The notes under the pieces: generated by a model
Told to the model about the DNA's origin: nothing
Seen by the model: the letters and a program-made list of their open reading frames with translations, nothing else
Database searches by the model: none
Assembly (NCBI GenBank): GCA_020024595.1
Contig: JAHHTO010000053.1
Coordinates: 1 to 14,529, forward strand
DNA length: 14,529 bases
Reading direction: 5' to 3'
Source: Schaedlerella sp.
Lineage (GTDB): Bacteria > Bacillota > Clostridia > Lachnospirales > Lachnospiraceae
Shown: piece by piece, positions 1 to 6,861 of the stretch
Numbering within the stretch: the first letter of the stretch is position 1
How the letters are laid out: each line of letters begins with the position of its first letter
Translations under genes and position numbers: made by a program

Positions 1-380
1 TAGCTATTTGTGGGCCTGTGTGTGGTGAAAATGAGCCGTGTGAATCTATTTTCTATCAGAAAGAAATGGTCTGTGTACCTGTCAAAGTCACGCCATTTGC
101 TCAACCTGGGATAGCAAAGGCAACCTGCTGTGGTGAGCCTGTTATTAATACAGAGCCACAGTGCCCGGGAAGTCAGACTTCTTGCTCGTTTACGATTACA
201 CAGAGTCTGTGTATTGAAATCCCAATATCATTTGGTGCAGTTGTTGAAACAGGAACGGCAGTGGTTCAATGTGGTACTGTTTCAGAGACGGAATGTGATT
301 GTTCGGATGCTACACCAAAGACGGCAGCCGCTATTCGAAGAAGTGAAGAAGTAAAAGAACGTCGTTTTTTTAATCATTAA
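1..380 (+). CDS. Cysteine-rich protein of unknown function, C-terminal part (5' truncated)
   Basis: The reading frame is open from nucleotide 3 to the TAA at 378-380 with no upstream stop, so the gene starts before the window. The visible GTG at 18 is probably an internal valine. About 125 residues are seen, with 12 cysteines, several as CC or CxC pairs. Counting that valine as residue 1, a segment near residues 19-39 (C, short beta-like stretch, G, CCG) is echoed near residues 65-86 (C, beta-like stretch, G, CG), which suggests an internal duplication. The tail is charged and ends RRFFNH. No signal peptide or enzymatic motif is visible in this part. The composition recalls cysteine-rich spore coat or exosporium proteins of clostridia, but that is a guess from composition and I do not recognise the family. 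The next gene has its own promoter, so the two are probably not co-transcribed, although no clear terminator lies between them. Confidence 0.75.
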   Translation, partial: AICGPVCGENEPCESIFYQKEMVCVPVKVTPFAQPGIAKATCCGEPVINTEPQCPGSQTSCSFTITQSLCIEIPISFGAVVETGTAVVQCGTVSETECDCSDATPKTAAAIRRSEEVKERRFFNH

Positions 381-401
381 AGTAAAAATGTAAAAAAAAG
401 A

Positions 402-430
402 ATGACGGAATATGATGTTTCTGATATAAT
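402..430 (+). promoter_or_regulatory. Sigma-A promoter for the DUF5684 gene
   Basis: A perfect -10 hexamer TATAAT lies at 425-430. ATGACG at 402-407 serves as a -35 box (4 of 6 matches to TTGACA), with a 17-nt spacer. The start codon at 518 is about 80 nt downstream of the expected transcription start, leaving a leader in which I see no clear hairpin. Confidence 0.6.
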
Positions 431-517
431 ATTTACAATACATTGTAGTCTGTACTAACCGAAACCAATTACAAAAAACAGAACTGCAATGGTGGAATTA
501 CGAAAGGAGAGTAAAGT

Positions 518-1594
518 ATGGATGAGAGAGGTGTGAATGTTTTAGTTGGAGCGGGGATGGTTGGCTTTTTAATTGTTTGGCTGTTGATAATGGCATTAGC
601 AATCTTTGTTTTGGTTGCTCAGTGGCATTTGTACAAAAAGGCAAATCGTCCCGGTTGGGCAGCGATTGTTCCGTTTTATAATATGTATGTGTTGACGGAT
701 ATTGCATGGGGGAATGGCTGGCTTTTCTTTTTGTTGTTTATTCCGATTGGAAATCTGGTATTTAGTATCTGGACTTGTGTAAAGCTTGCTCGTGTATTTG
801 GAAAAAGTGGGGGATATGGTGTAGGACTTGTTTTTCTCCCGTTTGTATTCATCCCGATGCTTGCATTTGGGAAAGCACAGTATGAAGGACCATCAGAAAG
901 CGGAAAGAAAGGTGCGATTATTGCGACAGTTGTAACAGGGGTTGTTGGAATAATACTTCTGATCGTTGCTTTGTCCGTCATGGTGGTGGCTGTTCAGAAA
1001 TCGATGAACAATTATGATACGACAGTGGATATGCCTATGACAGAAGTTCCGATGGAAGAGCCGGTTCAAGATGATCCGATAAAAGATGACGGTATGAAAG
1101 AAAGTGCCAATGCAGCGATAGAGGGGTACGATGGATTTGTAATGGCAGAGCTTTCAAATGGAGATAAAACGATTCTAATGCCGATACTTGAAGAAATGAA
1201 TGAATATGGTTCCATTGTTTCCGGTGAGGCAAATGGAATTTCTGTAGAATTAAGTATAGGATACTCAGAAGATGAGGATGCAGTCGGAAATGTAAATGAA
1301 GAAGTGAAAAACTATATGGAGTTATATGCGGATCTGTCAGATTATTATGTGAATGTAACAACAGATGAGATGATTACGGGGGAAGGATTCGCATTACAGC
1401 AGATTAATTTTGTGCAGAAAGGATTTGACGGAGTAGATTATCCGGGATTCAGGATTATCAAGTGTGATATTCAAGAGGGTTATCCCGTAATTATTAATAT
1501 TGCGATTGACAATTATTCAGCAGATGAAAATACTTCTGCCCTTTTTAAAAGTGCTTGTGAATTGTATGGTATTCAATTTGAATTTGATTCCTAA
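518..1594 (+). CDS. DUF5684-type multi-pass membrane protein with extracytoplasmic C-terminal domain
   Basis: The product has 358 residues. The ATG at 518 is preceded by a good Shine-Dalgarno (AAAGGAGA at 503-510). Residues 10-34 form a first membrane helix. Residues 36-122 carry the DUF5684-like pattern: QWHLYKKANRPGWAAIVPFYN, then hydrophobic stretches near 66-88 and 103-117 separated by KLARVFGKSGGYG. A fourth helix spans about 132-158. Then comes an acidic, proline-rich linker (about 170-195) and a mixed alpha/beta domain of about 155 residues that I cannot assign. With four helices, the tail and the start should be on the same side of the membrane. Which side was not computed, but the acidic linker and tail suit the outside. 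DUF5684 proteins have no established function. The gene stands alone between its own promoter and terminator, so its neighbours say little about its role. Confidence 0.8.
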   Translation: MDERGVNVLVGAGMVGFLIVWLLIMALAIFVLVAQWHLYKKANRPGWAAIVPFYNMYVLTDIAWGNGWLFFLLFIPIGNLVFSIWTCVKLARVFGKSGGYGVGLVFLPFVFIPMLAFGKAQYEGPSESGKKGAIIATVVTGVVGIILLIVALSVMVVAVQKSMNNYDTTVDMPMTEVPMEEPVQDDPIKDDGMKESANAAIEGYDGFVMAELSNGDKTILMPILEEMNEYGSIVSGEANGISVELSIGYSEDEDAVGNVNEEVKNYMELYADLSDYYVNVTTDEMITGEGFALQQINFVQKGFDGVDYPGFRIIKCDIQEGYPVIINIAIDNYSADENTSALFKSACELYGIQFEFDS

Positions 1595-1631
1595 TCCAAT
1601 GTAGTGGCAATTAAAAGGGGATATATGCTGT

Positions 1632-1662
1632 AAAAAAGGCCCGGAGTTTCGGGTCTTTTTTT
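1632..1662 (+). terminator. Rho-independent terminator after the DUF5684 gene
   Basis: The stem GGCCCG (1638-1643) pairs with CGGGTC (1650-1655), with one G-U pair and the six-base loop GAGTTT. A run of seven T follows at 1656-1662. The A tract before the stem (1632-1637) can extend the pairing with the T tract, so it could work weakly in reverse as well. Confidence 0.9.
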
Positions 1663-1749
1663 GTTTGTCTTTTATGAAAATCTCAGGTTGTTGGAAAAGT
1701 TAGAATCATGAAAAAAGCAATATCTATAAATTTCAAAACAAGAAATAGA

Positions 1750-1778
1750 TTGTAACTTTTCAGTACAGAACGTATACT
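1750..1778 (+). promoter_or_regulatory. Sigma-A promoter for the lnpA-nahK cassette
   Basis: TTGTAA at 1750-1755 (4 of 6) and TATACT at 1773-1778 (5 of 6) are separated by 17 nt. They lie about 45 nt before the lnpA start codon. An AT-rich inverted repeat at 1722-1750 abuts the -35 box and could be an operator. Confidence 0.6.
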
Positions 1779-1821
1779 CAGAATAGAATGAAAATTAGGA
1801 AATGAATCAGGAGAGAAAAAT

Positions 1822-3990
1822 ATGACAGAGAATCAGAAGAAAAGAGGACAGGTTACCATTCCGACCGATTTGGACGTGATCAAGGAAACAAAAGAATTGA
1901 TGGAACGCTGGGGGGCAGACGCGATCCGAGACTGTGATGGAACGGATTATCCAGAAGAATTGAAGCAAGTAGATGCCAAGGTATATGCAACCTATTACAC
2001 AACAAGGAAGGACAATGAGTGGGCAAAAGCGAATCTGGATGAAGTACAACAGATGTATATTATGACTGATTTTTATACTGCAGAGTCTGATAAGGTGGAA
2101 ATCCATCTGATGGATCACCTGTATCCAGACATGTTGAAGGTAAATGACAGAGATGACATTGAACGCTGGTGGGAAGTGATTGACAGAACAACTGGAGAAG
2201 TAGTTCCATATGGACAGTGGTCTTATGATACAGCTTCTGGCAACGTGGTGATCAGTGATGCTAAAGTATTTCATGAGTATACGGTAAGCTTTTTGGCTTA
2301 TATTATGTGGGATCCGGTACATATGTACAATGCTGTGACCAACGACTGGAAGGGAGTGGAGAAGCAGATTACATTTGATGTACGTCAGCCGAAGACACAT
2401 GAATACTCTATGAAACGGCTGAGACAGTATCTGGAGACACATCCGTATGTAAATGTGATTCGTTATACAACATTCTTTCATCAGTTTACGTTGATTTTTG
2501 ACGAACTTGCAAGAGAAAAATATGTGGATTGGTACGGATATTCAGCGTCTGTAAGCCCATATATTTTGGAGCAATTCGAAAAAGAAGTAGGATATCGTTT
2601 CCGTCCGGAATATATCATCGACCAGGGATACATGAATAATACATATCGTATTCCATCTAAGGAGTTTCGGGACTTCCAGGCATTTCAGAGAAGAGAAGTG
2701 GCGAAACTTGCCAAAGAGATGGTAGATATCACACATGAATATGGAGTAGAGGCCATGATGTTCCTTGGTGATCACTGGATCGGAACTGAGCCATTTATGG
2801 ATGAATTTAAGACCATCGGTGTGGATGCTGTTGTGGGAAGTGTAGGAAATGGTTCTACACTAAGACTGATTAGCGATATCCAAGGGGTGAAATATACAGA
2901 AGGACGACTGCTTCCATATTTCTTCCCAGATGTATTCCATGAGGGAGGAGATCCGGTAAAAGAGGCAAAATACAACTGGGTAACAGCGCGCCGTGCGATT
3001 CTCAGAAGCCCGATTGACAGAATCGGATACGGTGGATATTTGAAGCTTGCACTCAAATTCCCGGAATTTATTGATTATGTGGAAAGTGTATGTGATGAAT
3101 TCCGCCTTTTGTATGAGAATATCAAAGGAACCACACCGTATTGTGTGAAAAAGGTTGCCGTATTGAACAGTTGGGGTAAGATGCGTGCATGGGGGAACCA
3201 TATGGTACATCATGCGTTGTATTATAAGCAGAATTACTCCTATGCGGGAATTATTGAGGCACTGAGCGGTGCTCCGTTTGATGTGAAATTTATTAGTTTT
3301 GAAGATATTAAAAATGAGAAGTCTATTCTGGATGACATTGATGTCATAATCAACGTTGGTGATGCTGATACTGCATATAGTGGCGGAGAGAACTGGATAG
3401 ATTCAGAGATTGTAGAGGCGGTTCGTGGTTTTGTACACAGAGGCGGCGGATTTATCGGTGTCGGAGAACCGACCGGACATCAGTGGCAGGGAAGATTCTT
3501 TCAGCTTGCAAATGTGCTAGGTGTAGAGTACGAGAACGGATTTAACTTGAATAAAGATAAATATAACTGGGAAGAGCATGCACATTTCATCACAGAGGAT
3601 TGTGAAGGAGAAATTGATTTCGGAGAAGGTAAGAAATGCATCTATGCGCTGGATGGTACTACGGTTCTGGTGCATAAGGAGAAGGAAGTACAGCTTGCGG
3701 TCAATACATTTGGAAAGGGAAGAAGTGTATATATCAGTGGGCTTCCATATAGTTTTGAGAACAGCAGGCTGTTATATCGTGCAGTGCTCTGGGCTTCGGG
3801 CGATGAGAAGAACCTGCATCACTGGTTCAGCACAAATTACAACGTAGAAGTTCATGCATACGTAAAGAATGGAAAGTATTGTGTAGTGAATAATACGTAT
3901 GAGCCACAGGAGACAACTGTTTATAGAGGAGACGGAAGTAGCTTTACAGTACATCTGGATTCTAACGAGATTTGTTGGTATGAGATTTAA
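1822..3990 (+). CDS. lnpA: 1,3-beta-galactosyl-N-acetylhexosamine phosphorylase (GH112)
   Basis: This cytoplasmic enzyme phosphorolyses lacto-N-biose I and galacto-N-biose (Gal-beta-1,3-GlcNAc/GalNAc) to galactose-1-phosphate and the free N-acetylhexosamine. The product is 722 residues, typical for GH112, with no signal peptide. Residues 1 to about 440 match the N-terminal barrel. The GDHWIGTEP motif at 316-324 carries the presumed catalytic acid D317, by analogy with Asp313 of the Bifidobacterium enzyme. Residues about 441-660 form an alpha/beta amidotransferase-like domain (VINVGDADTAYSGG; HRGGGFIGVGEPTGHQ), and the last 60 or so residues form a small beta domain. The start follows AGGAGA at 1809-1814. 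GH112 also contains D-galactosyl-1,4-L-rhamnose phosphorylases. The adjacent HexNAc kinase gene, 88 nt downstream, favours the HexNAc-releasing type. The separate GNB versus LNB preference cannot be read from the sequence here. Confidence 0.93.
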   Translation: MTENQKKRGQVTIPTDLDVIKETKELMERWGADAIRDCDGTDYPEELKQVDAKVYATYYTTRKDNEWAKANLDEVQQMYIMTDFYTAESDKVEIHLMDHLYPDMLKVNDRDDIERWWEVIDRTTGEVVPYGQWSYDTASGNVVISDAKVFHEYTVSFLAYIMWDPVHMYNAVTNDWKGVEKQITFDVRQPKTHEYSMKRLRQYLETHPYVNVIRYTTFFHQFTLIFDELAREKYVDWYGYSASVSPYILEQFEKEVGYRFRPEYIIDQGYMNNTYRIPSKEFRDFQAFQRREVAKLAKEMVDITHEYGVEAMMFLGDHWIGTEPFMDEFKTIGVDAVVGSVGNGSTLRLISDIQGVKYTEGRLLPYFFPDVFHEGGDPVKEAKYNWVTARRAILRSPIDRIGYGGYLKLALKFPEFIDYVESVCDEFRLLYENIKGTTPYCVKKVAVLNSWGKMRAWGNHMVHHALYYKQNYSYAGIIEALSGAPFDVKFISFEDIKNEKSILDDIDVIINVGDADTAYSGGENWIDSEIVEAVRGFVHRGGGFIGVGEPTGHQWQGRFFQLANVLGVEYENGFNLNKDKYNWEEHAHFITEDCEGEIDFGEGKKCIYALDGTTVLVHKEKEVQLAVNTFGKGRSVYISGLPYSFENSRLLYRAVLWASGDEKNLHHWFSTNYNVEVHAYVKNGKYCVVNNTYEPQETTVYRGDGSSFTVHLDSNEICWYEI

Positions 3991-4078
3991 ATCATCATCA
4001 AAGAAACAAACAGGACAGACGGGAAAGAAGAGTCTGGCTTGAAAGTGAAAAGTAAAGTGAGATTAGAGGAGAAAACGG

Positions 4079-5179
4079 ATGAAAAGTATAGAAGAACGAT
4101 TGAATGAAGCACTTGAAGGGTTTCCGCTTGAGGGTACACCAGAGCTTCAGGGAAAATATGGAGACGGACATATTAATTTCACATATCTGGTTCATTTAAA
4201 TAGAGGTGGTACTATAAAACGGATGATCCTTCAGCAAATGAACAAGAATATCTTTAAAAATCCGGTTGAGGTAATGGAGAATATTCTGGGTGTGACCTCA
4301 CATCTGCGCAAAAAGATTGTTGAACGTGGCGGAGATCCGGAACGTGAGACGTTAAATGTTCTATGTGCAAAAAATGGAAAGCCGTTTTTTATAGATTCTG
4401 ACGGAGAATACTGGAGAATGTACGACTTTATTGAAGGTGCCACTTGTTACAATCAGGTGGCAGGAGATGAGGATTTTTATCAAAGTGGTTATGCATTCGG
4501 TAATTTTCAGAATCTTCTTGCTGATTATCCGGCGGAGACACTTCACGAGACGATTCCGCAGTTCCATGATACAGAGAAGCGTTTCAGAGATTTCAAAAAG
4601 GCAGTGGATGCAGATGTTATGGGAAGAGCAGCTTCTGTTCAGAAAGAAATCGAGTTTGTACTAGCACGTGAAGCAGAGGCGTCTGTGTTGGGAAATATGT
4701 TGGCGAAGGGAGAATTGCCATTACGTGTTACACATAATGATACAAAGCTGAATAATATTATGATTGATGACAAAACGCGACAGGGAATCTGTGTCATTGA
4801 TTTAGATACAGTGATGCCAGGATTGTCCGTACACGATTTTGGAGATTCTATCCGCTTTGGTGCGAGTACGGCAGAAGAAGATGAAGTAGATCTGGATAAG
4901 GTAAGCTGTAGCATGCATCTTCTGGAAGTATACAACGATGGATTTCAGAAGGGATGCCAGGGGAGGTTGACAGATACTGAAATTGAGATGCTCCCGATGG
5001 GTGCAAAAATGATGACATATGAATGTGGTATGCGTTTCCTTACAGATTATCTTGAGGGAGATCATTACTTCCAGATTCACCGTAAAAACCATAATCTGGA
5101 TCGTGCAAGAACACAGTTTAAGCTGGTTGCTGATATGGAACAGAAATGGGATACAATGATGAAAATTGTAAAAAGATAA
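4079..5179 (+). CDS. nahK: N-acetylhexosamine 1-kinase
   Basis: The enzyme uses ATP to phosphorylate GlcNAc or GalNAc at the anomeric carbon, giving HexNAc-1-phosphate for UDP-sugar synthesis. It is the partner of the phosphorylase encoded just upstream and is called lnpB in bifidobacteria. The product is 366 residues, close to the usual NahK length, and belongs to the aminoglycoside-phosphotransferase (APH) fold. Residues 28-36 (GDGHINFTY) form the nucleotide-binding loop. HNDTKLNN at 219-226 is the catalytic loop with D221 as the base, and DLDTVMPG at 241-248 carries the Mg-binding aspartates. The start follows AGAGGAGA at 4065-4072. A strong terminator 8 nt after the stop closes the cassette. 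There is no transporter, galT-like or galE-like gene alongside, unlike the bifidobacterial lnpABCD cluster. Confidence 0.92.
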   Translation: MKSIEERLNEALEGFPLEGTPELQGKYGDGHINFTYLVHLNRGGTIKRMILQQMNKNIFKNPVEVMENILGVTSHLRKKIVERGGDPERETLNVLCAKNGKPFFIDSDGEYWRMYDFIEGATCYNQVAGDEDFYQSGYAFGNFQNLLADYPAETLHETIPQFHDTEKRFRDFKKAVDADVMGRAASVQKEIEFVLAREAEASVLGNMLAKGELPLRVTHNDTKLNNIMIDDKTRQGICVIDLDTVMPGLSVHDFGDSIRFGASTAEEDEVDLDKVSCSMHLLEVYNDGFQKGCQGRLTDTEIEMLPMGAKMMTYECGMRFLTDYLEGDHYFQIHRKNHNLDRARTQFKLVADMEQKWDTMMKIVKR

Positions 5180-5186
5180 TGAAGAT

Positions 5187-5226
5187 AGAGGACAAGCACA
5201 AATTTTGTGTTGTGTCCTCTGTTTTT
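5187..5226 (+). terminator. Rho-independent terminator after nahK
   Basis: AGAGGACA at 5187-5194 pairs perfectly with TGTCCTCT at 5213-5220. An inner CACAAA/TTTTGTG pairing extends the hairpin past a small asymmetric interior loop. A T-rich tail follows at 5222-5226. It closes the lnpA-nahK unit. Confidence 0.9.
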
Positions 5227-5255
5227 GTAATTTTCAGACAATTATGTGGTATACT
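5225..5255 (+). promoter_or_regulatory. Extended -10 promoter for the PAP-to-nucleoside-kinase unit
   Basis: TATACT at 5250-5255 is preceded by TGG (5247-5249), giving an extended -10 element. A weak -35 (TTGTAA, 5225-5230) sits at a long 19-nt spacing and overlaps the T tail of the preceding terminator. The PAP start codon is 33 nt downstream of the -10. Confidence 0.5.
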
Positions 5256-5288
5256 CAATATAAAAGGGTTTGCTAGGAGGAAGATACG

Positions 5289-6779
5289 ATGTTGGAAAAA
5301 GTGGATTTAACGAAAAAAATCTCCAAAGAAGAATATAAAGACAAAATATCGAAATTGGAATCAGAGATCGGGAAACTACAGAGACAGTACAGAGAATGGA
5401 ACATCCCGGTTATGATTGTATTTGAAGGGTTTGGCGCAGCCGGAAAGGGTCTGCAGATTGGACGATTGATTCAGAGTTTGGATCCACGCGGTTTTCAGGT
5501 ATTTGCAATTAAAAAGGAAACCGAAGAAGAAAGAATGCATCCGTTCCTCTGGAGATTCTGGACCAAAACACCGGCACGTGGAAGAATTGGAATTTATGAC
5601 GGAAGCTGGTATCGGAAAGTTTTGATCGACCGGTTTGAAAAGAGAATCAAACAATCGGAACTGCCGAAAGCATTCGATTCCATCTGTTCTTTTGAAAAAC
5701 AGCTTGCTGATGATGGAAACGTAGTGATAAAATTGTTTCTGGATATTAGTAAAGAGGAGCAAAAGAAGCGGTTTCGAAAACTGATGAAAAATAAAGCAAC
5801 GGCATGGCGTGTCACAAAAGGAGATTTGAAGAGAAATCAGAGGTATGAAAAATACAAGCAGTATATAGAAGATATGCTTCAGAAGACTGATATGGATTAT
5901 GCACCGTGGAATATAATCGAAGCAACTGACAAGCGTTTCGCAACCGTGAAGATTTATACAACTGTAATCAGCGCGATGGCAGAGCAGATAAAGCGTGTAA
6001 AGCAAAAACAGGTAGAAGTTGTGCATATGGCAGGAGAAGCAGATGCGGCATTGGGAGACTTACAAGAATCCATTTTGGCGAAGGTAGATTTAAGTCTTAG
6101 TTATACGAAAGAGGAATATCAAAAGAAATTAAAAAACCTGCAGGACAGGATGGAGCTGCTTCACGGAGAAATATATCGCAGAAGAATTCCTGTTGTACTA
6201 GGATTTGAAGGCTGGGACGCGGGTGGAAAAGGTGGTGCGATCAAGCGTCTCACGGAAAAAATGGACCCGAGAGGATTTGTTGTGAATCCGATTGCTTCGC
6301 CCAGTGATACAGAAAAGGAACATCATTATCTATGGCGATTCTGGCGTGCTATGCCCAAAGATGGGCATATTGCGATTTTTGACCGAACATGGTACGGCCG
6401 TGTTATGGTGGAGAGAATCGAAGGCTTTTGTACCAGACAGGAATGGCAGCGTGCGTATCGTGAAATCAACGATATGGAAAGAGATTTGGCAGACGCGGGG
6501 GCAATCGTGTTAAAGTTCTGGATGCAGATTGACAAGGACGAGCAGGAACGCAGATTCAGAGAACGTCAGAATAATCCGGAAAAGCAGTGGAAGATTACCG
6601 ATGAGGATTGGAGAAACCGTGAGAAATGGGAGCAGTATGAGGATGCGGTCAATGAAATGTTAATTCGGACTTCTACAGAATATGCTCCATGGATTGTCGT
6701 GGAGGGCAATGACAAATATTATGCAAGAATTAAAGTTCTTGAAACTGTAATTCATGCAATTGAAGAACGGATCAAGTAA
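5289..6779 (+). CDS. pap: Polyphosphate:AMP phosphotransferase, tandem PPK2 (class II)
   Basis: Class II PPK2 proteins transfer phosphate from polyphosphate to AMP, making ADP. The 496-residue product contains two PPK2 domains, about 1-245 and 260-496. The C-terminal domain has intact motifs: Walker A EGWDAGGKG (307-315), lid-region LWRFW (348-352) and Walker B IFDRTWYGRV (363-372). The N-terminal domain keeps the fold pattern and the lysine (EGFGAAGKG, 46-54; LWRFW, 87-91), but has Gly49 where the other half has Asp310. It reads IYDGSWYRK (102-110), so Gly105 replaces Arg366 and Arg109 replaces Gly370. This suggests that the second half does the catalysis and the first is structural or regulatory, as reported for other tandem PPK2 proteins. 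The start follows a strong AGGAGG at 5275-5280. Exact nucleotide preference cannot be read from sequence. Confidence 0.9.
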   Translation: MLEKVDLTKKISKEEYKDKISKLESEIGKLQRQYREWNIPVMIVFEGFGAAGKGLQIGRLIQSLDPRGFQVFAIKKETEEERMHPFLWRFWTKTPARGRIGIYDGSWYRKVLIDRFEKRIKQSELPKAFDSICSFEKQLADDGNVVIKLFLDISKEEQKKRFRKLMKNKATAWRVTKGDLKRNQRYEKYKQYIEDMLQKTDMDYAPWNIIEATDKRFATVKIYTTVISAMAEQIKRVKQKQVEVVHMAGEADAALGDLQESILAKVDLSLSYTKEEYQKKLKNLQDRMELLHGEIYRRRIPVVLGFEGWDAGGKGGAIKRLTEKMDPRGFVVNPIASPSDTEKEHHYLWRFWRAMPKDGHIAIFDRTWYGRVMVERIEGFCTRQEWQRAYREINDMERDLADAGAIVLKFWMQIDKDEQERRFRERQNNPEKQWKITDEDWRNREKWEQYEDAVNEMLIRTSTEYAPWIVVEGNDKYYARIKVLETVIHAIEERIK

Positions 6780-6850
6780 GATTTACAGAAACGTAAGAAC
6801 GTAGTTATCTCGTAAAAGTCGGAAGAAAGAATTGTGGGAAATTGGAGATG

Positions 6851-6857
6851 GAAGGGA
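6851..6857 (+). promoter_or_regulatory. Ribosome binding site deciding the dgt start
   Basis: GAAGGGA lies 4-10 nt before the ATG at 6862. The longer TTG start at 6832 has only a weak GGAAGAAAG upstream and adds ten residues not expected in this family, whose members usually begin MTIRE(E/Q)LEERE. Confidence 0.6.
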
Positions 6858-6861
6858 ATCT

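Noticed and set aside
1595..1821. Search for a riboswitch or catabolite-repression (cre) site before lnpA
   Set aside because: Beyond the terminator, promoter and weak inverted repeat, I found no cre-like sequence and no structured leader.
1807..2481. Long reverse-strand open frame opposite lnpA
   Set aside because: Its translation has no recognisable domain, no plausible ribosome binding site and a composition typical of antisense shadow. The + strand frame is a clear GH112 enzyme.
5376..6026. Reverse-strand open frame of 216 codons opposite the first PPK2 domain
   Set aside because: It is rich in Cys, Leu, Phe and His in the way of an antisense shadow of a Lys/Glu-rich gene, and both PPK2 motifs are on the + strand.
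6791..6804. ACGTAAGAACGTAG small repeat/hairpin between PAP and dgt
   Set aside because: It is a 4-bp stem with no T run, so not a terminator. The repeat is too short to mean anything alone.
6782..6810. Possible promoter (TTTACA, 17 nt, TTATCT) before dgt
   Set aside because: The -10 candidate matches the consensus at only two positions, so I do not call it.
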